Positions 1 to 8,717 of a stretch of DNA of 64,000 bases are shown piece after piece. The first letter of the stretch is position 1; the number at the start of each line of letters is the position of its first letter. The stretch comes from Alcanivorax sp. 24 (GTDB lineage: Bacteria > Pseudomonadota > Gammaproteobacteria > Pseudomonadales > Alcanivoracaceae). The stretch lies in NCBI RefSeq assembly GCF_004360225.1, contig NZ_SNUA01000002.1, positions 124,001-188,000 on the forward strand, written 5' to 3'. The position numbers and the translations under genes were made by a program. Below the pieces are notes generated by a model. It made no database searches. It was not told the DNA's origin and worked only from the letters and a program-made list of their open reading frames with translations.

Positions 1-942
1 AGCACCATGGGCTACGGACGCGCCGATGCCGCCTATGGTCCGGTGCTGGATAACGTCTTCATGGTACCCACCACCTACTGGTCCAGTACCACCGTGGTGA
101 TGGACTACATCGCCGAGCAGGAAGGCGGCTGGGAAAACCTGAAAGGCAAGGACATCGTCCACGCCTATCACGATTCCGCCTACGGCCGTGAGCCGTTGGG
201 GGTGCTGCGCCATTACGCGGAAAAATACGGTTTCACCCTGCATGAAGTACCGATCTCTCCGCCGGGCGTGGAGCAGCGCACGGTATGGACTCAGGTGCGG
301 CGTATCAAACCGGACTGGATCTCCCTGTTCGGTTGGGGCGTGATGAACCCCACCGCCATCCGTACCGCCTCTTCCATGGGCATCGACGTCAGCCACATGA
401 TCGGTGGTATCTATGCCGCCCAGGACGATGCGGTGAAGCCCGCGGGAGAAGATGCCAAAGGCTACAAAGCGGTCACCTTCCACGGTCCGGGCGCCGATTA
501 CCCGATCTATGACGCGTTGAAGAAACACGTATACGACGCCGGCAAAGCGGCGGGATCCGGCGACGCCAAAGGCACCATCGCCTATAACCGCGGCTTGATT
601 AACGCCGGTTACATCATCGAAGCCTGGCGTCAGGCTCAGGACATGTCCGAGAAAGGCCGGCCTTCCACTCGCGAGGAAACCCTGAAGGCATGGCAGAGTC
701 TGGATATCCCTGAAGCTCGCACCAAGGAGCTGGGTATGGGCGGCCTGATGCCGCCGGTGCACATCACCTGTCTGGACCACGAGGGACCCGGCATGGCGCT
801 GATCCAGCAGTGGAACGGGGAAGCCTGGGAACAGGTCACCGAATTCCGTAAACCGAACAAGGACCTGGTGTTCCCGATGTACAAAGCGTCGGCGGAAGCC
901 TACGCCAAGCAGGAAGGCATCACCCCCAAATCCTGCGACTAA
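1..942 (+). CDS. ABC transporter substrate-binding protein, branched-chain type (5' partial)
   Basis: The reading frame is open from the first base of the window, so the gene is cut at its 5' end; 313 codons remain. The product resembles the C-terminal two thirds of periplasmic type 1 binding proteins of the LivJ/HAAT class, which capture amino acids, amides or aromatic acids for an ABC importer. The signal peptide would lie outside the window. An ATPase of the LivF type starts 75 bp downstream, which supports a transporter operon. The substrate cannot be read from the sequence; the AMP-ligase further downstream makes an organic acid plausible (inference). Confidence 0.85.
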   Translation, partial: STMGYGRADAAYGPVLDNVFMVPTTYWSSTTVVMDYIAEQEGGWENLKGKDIVHAYHDSAYGREPLGVLRHYAEKYGFTLHEVPISPPGVEQRTVWTQVRRIKPDWISLFGWGVMNPTAIRTASSMGIDVSHMIGGIYAAQDDAVKPAGEDAKGYKAVTFHGPGADYPIYDALKKHVYDAGKAAGSGDAKGTIAYNRGLINAGYIIEAWRQAQDMSEKGRPSTREETLKAWQSLDIPEARTKELGMGGLMPPVHITCLDHEGPGMALIQQWNGEAWEQVTEFRKPNKDLVFPMYKASAEAYAKQEGITPKSCD

Positions 943-1017
943 CGGCCCTGTGACCAACGGCGCGGTGCCGGAGTAGCAAGCACTCCGGCACCGCCGGCCG
1001 AACAGAGGAAGAACGAC

Positions 1018-1854
1018 ATGGCGGAACAAGCCACGGCTCGACAGGCCGAACAGACCCTGCTTTCCATCAACAACATCGAAGTCGTGTACAACCATGTGGT
1101 GCTGGTGCTCAAAGGGGTATCCCTGGATGTGGGACCGGGTTCCATTGTCGCCTTGCTGGGCGGCAACGGCGCCGGCAAGAGCACCACCTTGAAAGCCATT
1201 TCCGGTTTGCTGACCGGGGAGCGCGGTGACATCACCCGTGGATCGATCCATTACAACGGCGAGCGCATCGACACCTTGAGCGCCGCCGACCGTGTGCGCC
1301 GAGGTGTACTGCACGTCATGGAAGGGCGCCGGGTATTCGAACACCTGAGCGTGGAAGAAAACCTGCTGGTCGGCGCCTACGGCCGGCGTGACGGCGCCGC
1401 CGCGGTGCAGCGCGACATGGAAATGGTCTACACCTATTTCCCCCGCCTCAAGGAGCGCCGCCGCTCGGTGGCCGGCTACACCTCCGGCGGTGAGCAGCAA
1501 ATGCTGGCCATGGGCCGGGCGATGATGGCGAAGCCGCGCATGATCCTGCTGGACGAACCGTCCATGGGCCTGGCGCCGCAGTTGGTGGAGGAGATCTTCA
1601 ACATCGTCTCCAAGCTGCGCAAGGAGGAGGGCGTGACCTTCCTGGTGGCCGAGCAAAACACCAATGTGGCTCTGCGCCATGCGGATTACGGCTACATCCT
1701 GGAAAACGGCCGTATCGTCATGTACGGCGATGCCGCCCAGTTGCGTGAAAACCCGGACGTCAAGGAGTTCTACCTTGGCGTGGGATCCGGAGAAGGACGC
1801 AAGAGCTTCCGTGATACCAAGCATTATCGTCGCCGCAAGCGTTGGTTGTCCTGA
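1018..1854 (+). CDS. ABC transporter ATP-binding protein, LivF-like
   Basis: The 278-residue ATPase of a branched-chain-type importer hydrolyses ATP at the inner face of the membrane. Walker A is GGNGAGKST (residues 48-56), the signature is SGGEQ (156-160) and Walker B is MILLDE (175-180). It is about 40 residues longer than usual LivF proteins because of a basic C-terminal tail ending in RRRKRWLS. An AGAGGAAG ribosome site precedes the ATG. It sits between the binding-protein gene and a PaaK-like ligase, so the three probably form one transcription unit. Permease and LivG-type genes must lie upstream, outside the window. Confidence 0.9.
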   Translation: MAEQATARQAEQTLLSINNIEVVYNHVVLVLKGVSLDVGPGSIVALLGGNGAGKSTTLKAISGLLTGERGDITRGSIHYNGERIDTLSAADRVRRGVLHVMEGRRVFEHLSVEENLLVGAYGRRDGAAAVQRDMEMVYTYFPRLKERRRSVAGYTSGGEQQMLAMGRAMMAKPRMILLDEPSMGLAPQLVEEIFNIVSKLRKEEGVTFLVAEQNTNVALRHADYGYILENGRIVMYGDAAQLRENPDVKEFYLGVGSGEGRKSFRDTKHYRRRKRWLS

Positions 1855-1922
1855 CGCCGTGAGCGGTGGATTCATCAGTTTGTGACGACCGGTGAGCGCC
1901 GGTCGTGCTCAGGAGAAACAGC

Positions 1923-3167
1923 ATGGGTAGTCATTCCGCGTATCTGGATGATCGTGAAACCCGCTCGCCTGATGAGCGGTCGGCACGACAATGGGAAGCG
2001 CTGCGCGAGGCGTTGGCTCACGCCAAGGCGCAATCCCGTTACTGGGCCGGTGTGTTGGCTGACATTGAACCCGGGCGGATTCAGGGACCGGCGGACCTGG
2101 CCCGGATTCCGCTGACACGCAAGTCCGATATCCCCGCGATTCAGGCCCAGGGCGTATTGGGCGGCATGGAAGCGGCGCCGATGGGCGAGCTGTCGCGGGT
2201 TTTCCTTTCGCCCGGGCCGATTTACGAGGCCAGTGAGTCGATTGCGGATTTCTGGCGTTTCGGCCGTGCCATGTGGGCGTCGGGCATGCGCCCCGGTGCT
2301 CTGGTGCACAATACCTTTTCCTATCACCTCACCCCCGCCGGCATGATGGTGGACAGTGGCGCCCGGGCGATTGGCTGTTCGGTGTTTCCCGCGGGCGTTG
2401 GCAACACCGAGATCCAGCTCGACGCCATCCAGCAACTGCGTCCGAGCTACTATGGTGGCACGCCGTCGTTTCTGAAAATGCTGCTGGACAAGGGGCGTGA
2501 ACTGGGCAAGGACACCAGTTCGCTGGTGGCGGCGTCGGTGGGCGGCGAGCCGCTCAGCAGCGCTCTGCGCCAGGAAGTGGAAGCCCAGGGCGTCAAGGTG
2601 TCGCAGAGCTTCGGAACCGCCGAACTCGGCCTGGTGGCCTATGAATCGGAGGCGCGCGAAGGGCTGATCGCCGACGAGGACGTCCTCATCGAAGTGGTGC
2701 GGCCGGGTAGCGGGGATCCGTTACCGGATGGCGAGGTCGGTGAGATGGTGGTGACCGTGCTGCGCAATGCCAGCTTCCCGATGATCCGAATCGCCACCGG
2801 TGATATGACCGCGATCATGCCCGGTGCCAGCCCGTGCGGACGCACCGCGCCACGTATAAAAGGCTGGATGGGCCGGGCCGATCAGCGTACCAAGATCAAG
2901 GGCATGTTCGTGGCGCCGGAGCAGATCAACCAGCTGATGCAGCGGCACCCGGAAATCCAGCGGGCCCGTCTGGTGGTGACGCGGGAAAACGAGCAGGACC
3001 GCATGGTGCTGTCGGCGGAATGCGACAGCAGCGATAGCGCCTTCGCCGAGAAAGTCACCGAGACTCTGCAAGTGGTGACCAAGCTGCGCGGTGGTGTGGA
3101 ACTGGTGGCACCGGGTTCCCTGCCCAACGACGGCAAGGTGATCGCCGACGAACGGCAGTTCGACTGA
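1923..3167 (+). CDS. AMP-binding enzyme, phenylacetate-CoA ligase (PaaK)-like
   Basis: The 414-residue protein resembles PaaK-type adenylate-forming enzymes, which activate an aryl or related carboxylic acid to its CoA thioester through an acyl-AMP. The family traits visible are YGGTPSF, SFGTAELGLVAYE, the RIATGDMTAI segment and a C-terminal lid with GRADQRTKIKGMFV, where the conserved lysine lies. The start is set at the ATG with AGGAGA seven bases upstream rather than the earlier in-frame codon at 1905. It follows the ABC ATPase by 68 bp, suggesting that the imported acid is the substrate (inference). PaaK itself is usually nearer 430-440 residues. Confidence 0.8.
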   Translation: MGSHSAYLDDRETRSPDERSARQWEALREALAHAKAQSRYWAGVLADIEPGRIQGPADLARIPLTRKSDIPAIQAQGVLGGMEAAPMGELSRVFLSPGPIYEASESIADFWRFGRAMWASGMRPGALVHNTFSYHLTPAGMMVDSGARAIGCSVFPAGVGNTEIQLDAIQQLRPSYYGGTPSFLKMLLDKGRELGKDTSSLVAASVGGEPLSSALRQEVEAQGVKVSQSFGTAELGLVAYESEAREGLIADEDVLIEVVRPGSGDPLPDGEVGEMVVTVLRNASFPMIRIATGDMTAIMPGASPCGRTAPRIKGWMGRADQRTKIKGMFVAPEQINQLMQRHPEIQRARLVVTRENEQDRMVLSAECDSSDSAFAEKVTETLQVVTKLRGGVELVAPGSLPNDGKVIADERQFD

Positions 3168-3189
3168 GAGGCTTTAGTGCTTCGTAGCC

Positions 3190-3304
3190 GGGTCTTGCTT
3201 GTCCCCCGAGGTGTCCATGACCCGCCGTGAATACGTCCCTGTAGGCTTGCGTTCGGCGTCCTGCCTCACACAGTCATGGACACCTCGGGGGACAAGCAAG
3301 ACCC
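3190..3304. repeat. Large hairpin, 32-bp perfect arms (element A)
   Basis: Bases 3190-3221 and 3273-3304 are exact reverse complements (32 bp), enclosing a 51-bp loop. The loop holds TACGTCCCTGTAGGCTTG, which is nearly repeated in the loop of the next hairpin. It lies between two convergent genes, so it can serve as a bidirectional terminator. The shared loop suggests a dispersed element rather than a plain terminator. Confidence 0.9.
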
Positions 3305-3380
3305 TCGGTCACAGCCAGCCGAAAGGTTCGCCTTTCTTTTCACTGTTGTTGATTCGAAGCTGGGTATTTCAGAGCTCGAA

Positions 3381-3492
3381 GAGTGTCGCCGGTCAGAGTC
3401 TTCCAGGACACGCTACAAGTACATCCCTGTAAGCTCGGGTTTGGCCATCCCTGGCCAAACACGGCCCTGGAAGACTCTGACCGGCGACACTC
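3381..3492. repeat. Large hairpin, 27-bp perfect arms (element B)
   Basis: Bases 3381-3407 and 3466-3492 are exact reverse complements. The 58-bp loop carries TACATCCCTGTAAGCTCG, matching element A's loop, and a nested hairpin (3439-3447 with 3452-3460, GTTTGGCCA/TGGCCAAAC). The arm sequence is unrelated to element A, so the loop is the conserved part. Confidence 0.9.
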
Positions 3493-3550
3493 CCCTGTTG
3501 GAAAAACTTCCCACTGAACCCTGATTAACCTGATTTTGGCGACTATCAGG

Positions 3551-5506
3551 CTAACCGTCCCGCTGATTCGGCGGCGTCAGCCCGTGCTTGCGCATACGAC
3601 GGTAGACGGTGGGACGGGATACGCCCAGTTCCCGGGCCACCGCGCTGATCATCCAGTGGTGGCGTTTCAGGATCGACAGCAGGCCGGCGCGTTGCGGGTC
3701 GCCATCGTCGTCATTCTCCGTGGTGGCCGGCGTGGTGCCGGGGCCGATCACCTGGGCCAGACATTCTTCCGGCAGATCGTTCACCGTGATCTGTTCGCCA
3801 TCACAAGTGGCCTCGGCGAAATTCAGGGCGTTCACCAATTGGCGGATATTGCCGGGCCACGGGCAGGCCAGCAACGCGCTCATGGCGTCCGCGCGTAACT
3901 GCAGCCGCGGTTGCCCGACGGCGCGGGCCAGCTCACTCATCACCGACACGATCACATGCTGTTTATCCGCCCGCTCCCTGAGCGCCGGCAGCCTTAGCGT
4001 GGCGCCGTTGAGCCGGTAGTAAAGATCCTCGCGAAAAGAGCCGTCGGCGATCAATCTGGCCGGATCCCGGTGCGTGGCGGCGATCACCCGGCAGTCCACC
4101 GATATCGGCCGTTCCGAGCCCAGCGGCAGCACTTCCCCCTCCGCCAATACCCTTAGCAGCCGGGTCTGTAACGTCAATGGCATGTCGCCAATTTCGTCCA
4201 GAAACAGGGTGCCGCCGTGGGCTTGCTGGATCAGGCCGCGCATGCCCTTGGCCCGGGCGCCAGTGAAGGTGCCGGGACTGTAGCCGAATAATTCGCTTTC
4301 GATCAGGGATTCAGGAATGGCGGCGCAGTTCACCGCCACGAACGGTTTGTGCCGGCGCGGCCCGGCGTCATGAATGGCCCGTGCCAGCACTTCCTTGCCG
4401 GTGCCGGTTTCCCCCAGGATCAACAGGCTCACGTCCCGTTGCCGCAGACGCTTGGCCAGCTTCAGAGTGCGGCGCATGGCGGGATCGTCGGCGGCAAGGC
4501 GGTCCAGTTCCGGCACCGGTTCTTCCGGCATCAGTGGCTGCGGCGCGGCCGGCCGGGTGGGGCGGCGTGGCTCGATCAGGCTGCCGAACAGGGTACTGCC
4601 CAGGGCCTGTACCCGGAAGGCACGAACCTGATCCTCGCAGGCATAGGGAATCGACCAGATATCCCGAGCATCACAGTCAAACAGCTCCGGCAGGGTGACC
4701 TCGCCATCGTCCGTGCGGGTCCGGGCCAGCAACTGCCGACCAACGCCGTTGGCGGCCAGCACCCGGCCATCACCGTCGAGCGCGAACAGATACTGGCCGT
4801 TGACCTGCACCAGCTCCCGCGAGGTGTCGCAGCGGAACACCGTATGGTTGCGGTAATGGCGCAGGAAGTAGGCGTCCTCGATCATGCGCGCGTACAGGCG
4901 GATCAAATGCAAGGCGAAGTTCTGGCTGTCCCGTGTCGGCGCGGAATCCAGAGCGGAGATATCCAGCACCGCCAGCAGACGTCCCTGAGGATCGGTGATC
5001 GGAGCCGAGGTGCAGGTGAGGCCGATGTGGGTGGCATCGAAATGGTCCTGGCGATGGCAGGTGAGCGCCTCGCCTTCGCGGATGCAGGTGCCCACGGCGC
5101 AGGTGCCGGCGTGGTGCTCGTTCCAGTCGGCGCCAAGATAGAGCCCGGCCTGGCGCAGCCTCTGGTCGTGCCGGCGGTCACCAAGGAACTGCACGGTAAT
5201 GCCGCGCTGATCGGTGAGCAGCAGCACATAACCGAGCCGGGCGATCTGGCCGTACAACTGCTCGACCCCGGCCCGTGCCACATTGAGAAACTCGTCGGCG
5301 CTTTCCTGATGTTCCCGCAGGGTTTGATGGGTAACGATGCGGGCCGGCCGGGGCCGCGCCGGGTCCAGGCCGTACTCTTCGATACAGCGTTTCCAGGAGC
5401 GGGCGATCATGACGTCGCCGGGGGACACGGTGGGACGGTAACCGCCTCCCGCGTATCGCAGGATGTCGTCGATGTGGCGACGTTGTTGCGCGTGCAGGCT
5501 GCTCAT
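3551..5506 (-). CDS. Sigma-54-dependent activator, AcoR-like (GAF, AAA+, Fis HTH)
   Basis: This 651-residue enhancer-binding protein remodels sigma-54 RNA polymerase at -24/-12 promoters. A GAF-type sensor region spans roughly residues 75-220. The AAA+ domain has Walker A GETGTGKE (364-371), Walker B TLFLDE (433-438) and the sigma-54 contact loop GTFTGA (412-417), a variant of the usual GAFTGA. A Fis-type helix-turn-helix (AVARELGVSRPTVYRRM) closes the protein. It is divergent from a flavin monooxygenase gene that has an exact sigma-54 promoter, so it is the likely activator of that gene and the SDR behind it. The effector is not known. Confidence 0.93.
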   Translation of the reverse strand: MSSLHAQQRRHIDDILRYAGGGYRPTVSPGDVMIARSWKRCIEEYGLDPARPRPARIVTHQTLREHQESADEFLNVARAGVEQLYGQIARLGYVLLLTDQRGITVQFLGDRRHDQRLRQAGLYLGADWNEHHAGTCAVGTCIREGEALTCHRQDHFDATHIGLTCTSAPITDPQGRLLAVLDISALDSAPTRDSQNFALHLIRLYARMIEDAYFLRHYRNHTVFRCDTSRELVQVNGQYLFALDGDGRVLAANGVGRQLLARTRTDDGEVTLPELFDCDARDIWSIPYACEDQVRAFRVQALGSTLFGSLIEPRRPTRPAAPQPLMPEEPVPELDRLAADDPAMRRTLKLAKRLRQRDVSLLILGETGTGKEVLARAIHDAGPRRHKPFVAVNCAAIPESLIESELFGYSPGTFTGARAKGMRGLIQQAHGGTLFLDEIGDMPLTLQTRLLRVLAEGEVLPLGSERPISVDCRVIAATHRDPARLIADGSFREDLYYRLNGATLRLPALRERADKQHVIVSVMSELARAVGQPRLQLRADAMSALLACPWPGNIRQLVNALNFAEATCDGEQITVNDLPEECLAQVIGPGTTPATTENDDDGDPQRAGLLSILKRHHWMISAVARELGVSRPTVYRRMRKHGLTPPNQRDG

Positions 5507-5624
5507 TCTCGGGCCTCCGCGGTGGATTGTTGTTCTGTTTTTTGCCTGGGATTCAGACTAGCTCCGCGCTCCCGGCGGCTCCATCCGACTTGAGTACTAA
5601 ATACACCCCGGGAGCTTTACACCT

Positions 5625-5651
5625 GTAACGACGGGCGTTGCGCGCCGTTAC
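5625..5651. promoter_or_regulatory. Candidate upstream activator site
   Basis: An imperfect 27-bp palindrome with ends GTAACG and CGTTAC and a GC-rich centre lies about 130-150 bp upstream of the predicted start of the sigma-54 promoter. That is the normal distance for an enhancer bound by an activator such as the neighbouring AcoR-like protein. Binding is inferred from position and symmetry only. Confidence 0.5.
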
Positions 5652-5752
5652 GTTTGTGATGGCGTCAGGCCTCCGTTCAAGGACCGCTACCCGAGGCAAA
5701 ATTCTTATTTAAATCAAGGCCCTGAAACCGATTAACGGCCCATGGGGAAGAT

Positions 5753-5768
5753 TGGCACGGCTCCTGCT
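5753..5768 (+). promoter_or_regulatory. Sigma-54 (-24/-12) promoter
   Basis: TGGCACGGCTCCTGCT carries GG and GC at the exact 12-bp offset of sigma-54 promoters (consensus TGGCACG-N4-TTGCT; one mismatch in the -12 block). Transcription should start near 5779, about 78 bp before the flavin monooxygenase ATG. Confidence 0.8.
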
Positions 5769-5856
5769 CTTGTCCCCGCATCCGTGCCGGCGTTCGCATC
5801 GACCGCGACGCCGGTGATGGAACACAAACAACAACAACGCATGCGAGGAGCACATC

Positions 5857-7656
5857 ATGAGCACGACAAATACGCCGAACCGTCAAGTGGAACACTGGCT
5901 TGGTGAATGGGAGCGGACGCTGAACGGTGATGATCCCGTCGCCGCCGCCGGGCTGTTCGAACAGAACGGTTACTGGCGCGATCTGGTTTCCTTCACCTGG
6001 AATATCAAAACCGTGGAGGGACACGCCGCGCTGCGCGACATGATCGGCGCGACCATCGCCAACACCCGGCCTTCCGACTGGTGCCTGGCCGGCGATGCCC
6101 GCGAGGAGAACGGTGTGGTGGAGGCCTGGATCACATTCCAGACCGCGGTGGGACGAGGCCATGGCCACTTGCGTCTGCGTGACGGCAAGGCCTGGACTCT
6201 GCTGACCACGCTAAAGGAACTGCGGGACTATCCGGAGCAACGTAACGCCCTGCGGCCCAAAGGTGCGCGTCACGGCGTGTTCAAGAACCGTAAAAGCTGG
6301 CTGGAGGAGCGCCGCGAGGAGGAAGCGGAGCTGGGTTACAGCCGTCAGCCTTATTGTGTGATTATCGGCGGCGGCCAGGGCGGTATCGGTCTGGCGGCGC
6401 GCCTGCGGCAATTGAATGTCCCCACCATCGTGGTGGAAAAGAACCCGCGCCCTGGCGATTCCTGGCGCAACCGCTACAAATCCCTGTGTCTGCACGATCC
6501 GGTCTGGTATGACCACATGCCGTACCTGCCGTTTCCCGATCACTGGCCGGTGTTTTCGCCCAAGGACAAAATCGGCGACTGGCTGGAGATGTACACCCGG
6601 ATCATGGAGATCAACTACTGGGGGTCCACTGAATGCACCGGTGCCCGTTATGACGAACAGGCCGGTGAATGGGTGGTGGACGTGAATCGCGATGGTGAGC
6701 GCGTCACCTTGCGGCCACGACAGCTGGTGCTGGCCACCGGTATGTCCGGTATGCCGAACGTGCCGGAAATTCCGGGCATGGAAGACTTCCAGGGTGAGCA
6801 GCATCACTCCAGCAAGCACCCGGGTGGCGAAGCCTATGCCGGCAAGAAATGCGTGGTGCTGGGTGCCAACAACTCGGCCCATGATATCTGCGCGGCACTG
6901 TGGGAGCATGGCGCCGACGTCACCATGGTACAGCGTTCCTCCACCCACGTGATCAAATCGGAAACGTTGATGGATCTGGTATTGGGGCCGCTGTATTCCG
7001 AGGAAGCGGTGAACAACGGTATCACCACGGAAATGGCGGACATGACCTTCGCTTCCATTCCCTACAAGGTGATGCCTCAGTTTCACGTCCCGGTGTATGA
7101 GCAGGTGGCGGAAAAGGACGCGGATTTCTACCGCCGCCTGCGCGAGGCCGGTTTCATGCTGGACTTCGGCGATGACGGTTCCGGCCTGTTCATGAAATAC
7201 CTGCGCCGTGGTTCCGGCTACTACATTGATGTAGGCGCCTGCGAACTGGTGGCCAACGGCGATATCAAGTTGAAAAGCGGCGTTGGCATCGAGCGTATCA
7301 ACGCGCATTCGGTGACGCTTACCGACGGCTCCGAGCTGCCGGCGGATCTGATCGTCTACGCCACCGGCTACGGTTCCATGAACGGCTGGGCGGCGCGCAT
7401 CATTTCCCAGGAAGTAGCGGACAAAGTGGGTAAATGCTGGGGCATGGGCTCGGACACCACCAAGGATCCGGGCCCCTGGGAAGGCGAGTTGCGCAATATG
7501 TGGAAGCCCACCCGGCAGCCGTCGCTCTGGTTCCATGGCGGCAATCTGCACCAGTCCCGATTCTACTCCCAGTTCCTGGCGCTGCAGTTGAAAGCGCGGA
7601 TGGAAGGCCTGGATACGCCGGTGTATGGGCAGCAGGAAGTTCATCACCTGGCTTGA
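5857..7656 (+). CDS. Flavin-containing monooxygenase with N-terminal NTF2-like domain
   Basis: This 599-residue FAD- and NADPH-dependent monooxygenase has three readable parts. Residues 10-125 look like an NTF2/SnoaL-type domain. The FAD site is GGGQGGIG (171-178). The FMO signature reads FQGEQHHSSKHPGG near residue 311, and a second Rossmann motif, GANNSAHD, near 336 binds NADPH. Such enzymes hydroxylate or insert oxygen beside carbonyl, nitrogen or sulfur groups. The sigma-54 promoter, the adjacent activator and the SDR gene 76 bp downstream suggest an inducible pathway, for example alcohol to ketone to ester oxidation. The substrate is inference. Confidence 0.88.
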   Translation: MSTTNTPNRQVEHWLGEWERTLNGDDPVAAAGLFEQNGYWRDLVSFTWNIKTVEGHAALRDMIGATIANTRPSDWCLAGDAREENGVVEAWITFQTAVGRGHGHLRLRDGKAWTLLTTLKELRDYPEQRNALRPKGARHGVFKNRKSWLEERREEEAELGYSRQPYCVIIGGGQGGIGLAARLRQLNVPTIVVEKNPRPGDSWRNRYKSLCLHDPVWYDHMPYLPFPDHWPVFSPKDKIGDWLEMYTRIMEINYWGSTECTGARYDEQAGEWVVDVNRDGERVTLRPRQLVLATGMSGMPNVPEIPGMEDFQGEQHHSSKHPGGEAYAGKKCVVLGANNSAHDICAALWEHGADVTMVQRSSTHVIKSETLMDLVLGPLYSEEAVNNGITTEMADMTFASIPYKVMPQFHVPVYEQVAEKDADFYRRLREAGFMLDFGDDGSGLFMKYLRRGSGYYIDVGACELVANGDIKLKSGVGIERINAHSVTLTDGSELPADLIVYATGYGSMNGWAARIISQEVADKVGKCWGMGSDTTKDPGPWEGELRNMWKPTRQPSLWFHGGNLHQSRFYSQFLALQLKARMEGLDTPVYGQQEVHHLA

Positions 7657-7732
7657 TTGATTTGCGTCAGCAGCGGGCGGGCCGGTCCCGCCTATGCTGA
7701 ATCCCGGGATTCATTGAACAGGAACAGCGATC

Positions 7733-8509
7733 ATGGAACTGAAAGGAAAAGTGGCTCTGGTCACCGGTGGTGGCCGGGGCATCGGACAGGGGATTGCCCT
7801 GGCGTTGGCCGGGGCCGGCGCGGACGTGGCGGTGGCGGATCTGGATCAGGCCATCGCCGAGGAAACCGCCGCCAGGGTCGAGGCTGCCGGCCGGCGCAGC
7901 CTGGCCCTTTCCGTCAACGTGGCGGAAGCGGACTCGGTGCGTGCCATGGTGGAAAAGGTGGAGGCGGAACTGGGCGGTCTGGACATCGCCGTCAATAACG
8001 CCGGCATCATCAGTATTCAATCCATCGAGGAACTCACCGCCGAGGACTTCGACCGCATCATGGCCGTCAACGCCAGGGGCGTTTTTCTCTGCACCCAGGC
8101 AGCGGTGCGGGTAATGCGGCCACGGCGTTGGGGGCGGATCATCAATGTGGCGTCCATCGCCGGCAAGATCGGTTTCCCGGATCTGTCCCATTATTCCGCG
8201 TCCAAATTCGCGGTGATCGGATTCACCAACGCGGTGGCCAAGGAAGTGGCTTTGGACGGCATCACCGTGAATGCGTTGTGCCCGGGTATCGTCGGTACCG
8301 GCATGTGGCGTGGCGAGGACGGCCTGGCCGGGCGCTGGCGTGAAGAAGGGGAAAGCGAAGAGGCATCCTGGGCCCGCCACCAGAAAACGCTGTTGCCCCA
8401 GGGCGTGGCGCAAACCCCGGAAGACATGGGGCAACTGGCGGTGTACCTGGCCTGCGCCGAACACGTCACCGGCCAGGCCATCGCCGTGGATGGGGGCTGC
8501 ACGCTCTAG
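7733..8509 (+). CDS. SDR family NAD(P)-dependent oxidoreductase
   Basis: This 258-residue classical short-chain dehydrogenase has the cofactor motif TGGGRGIG (11-18), NNAG (89-92) and the catalytic Ser142, Tyr155 and Lys159 (YSASK). The C-terminus DGGCTL is typical. Asp36 after the second strand (VAVADLD) favours NAD over NADP. It follows the flavin monooxygenase in the same direction and probably belongs to the same sigma-54 unit, interconverting an alcohol and a ketone in that pathway (inference). Confidence 0.9.
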   Translation: MELKGKVALVTGGGRGIGQGIALALAGAGADVAVADLDQAIAEETAARVEAAGRRSLALSVNVAEADSVRAMVEKVEAELGGLDIAVNNAGIISIQSIEELTAEDFDRIMAVNARGVFLCTQAAVRVMRPRRWGRIINVASIAGKIGFPDLSHYSASKFAVIGFTNAVAKEVALDGITVNALCPGIVGTGMWRGEDGLAGRWREEGESEEASWARHQKTLLPQGVAQTPEDMGQLAVYLACAEHVTGQAIAVDGGCTL

Positions 8510-8594
8510 TTTTTTGTTAGCGGGACATCGCGGTCCATGGGCCGCTGTTGCCCCCATTCGCAGATGCGCCTACACGTAACACGCCGAGGCGCCG

Positions 8595-8665
8595 ATTCGC
8601 GAGCAAGCTCGCTTCCCACAGCGGCTTCGTTGCTTCCACCGTGGGAAGCTGGCTCGCCAGCGAAT
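8595..8665. repeat. REP-like hairpin, copy 1
   Basis: The imperfect inverted repeat has outer arms ATTCGC...CTTCCCAC and GTGGGAAG...GCGAAT. Related copies occur at 38694-38770 and 46733-46808. The form (GTGGGAAGCTGGCTCGCCAGC) resembles Pseudomonas REP elements. It lies between the convergent SDR and carboxylase genes and may end transcription of both. Confidence 0.8.
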
Positions 8666-8717
8666 ACGGTGTGAATTCTTATGCCCAGCGCCAACCGGCT
8701 GGGCACAGTCGATCCGA

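Noticed and set aside
6211-7647. 478-codon minus-strand frame opposite the flavin monooxygenase
   Set aside because: Long antisense frames are normal in GC-rich genes; the plus strand has the enzyme motifs.
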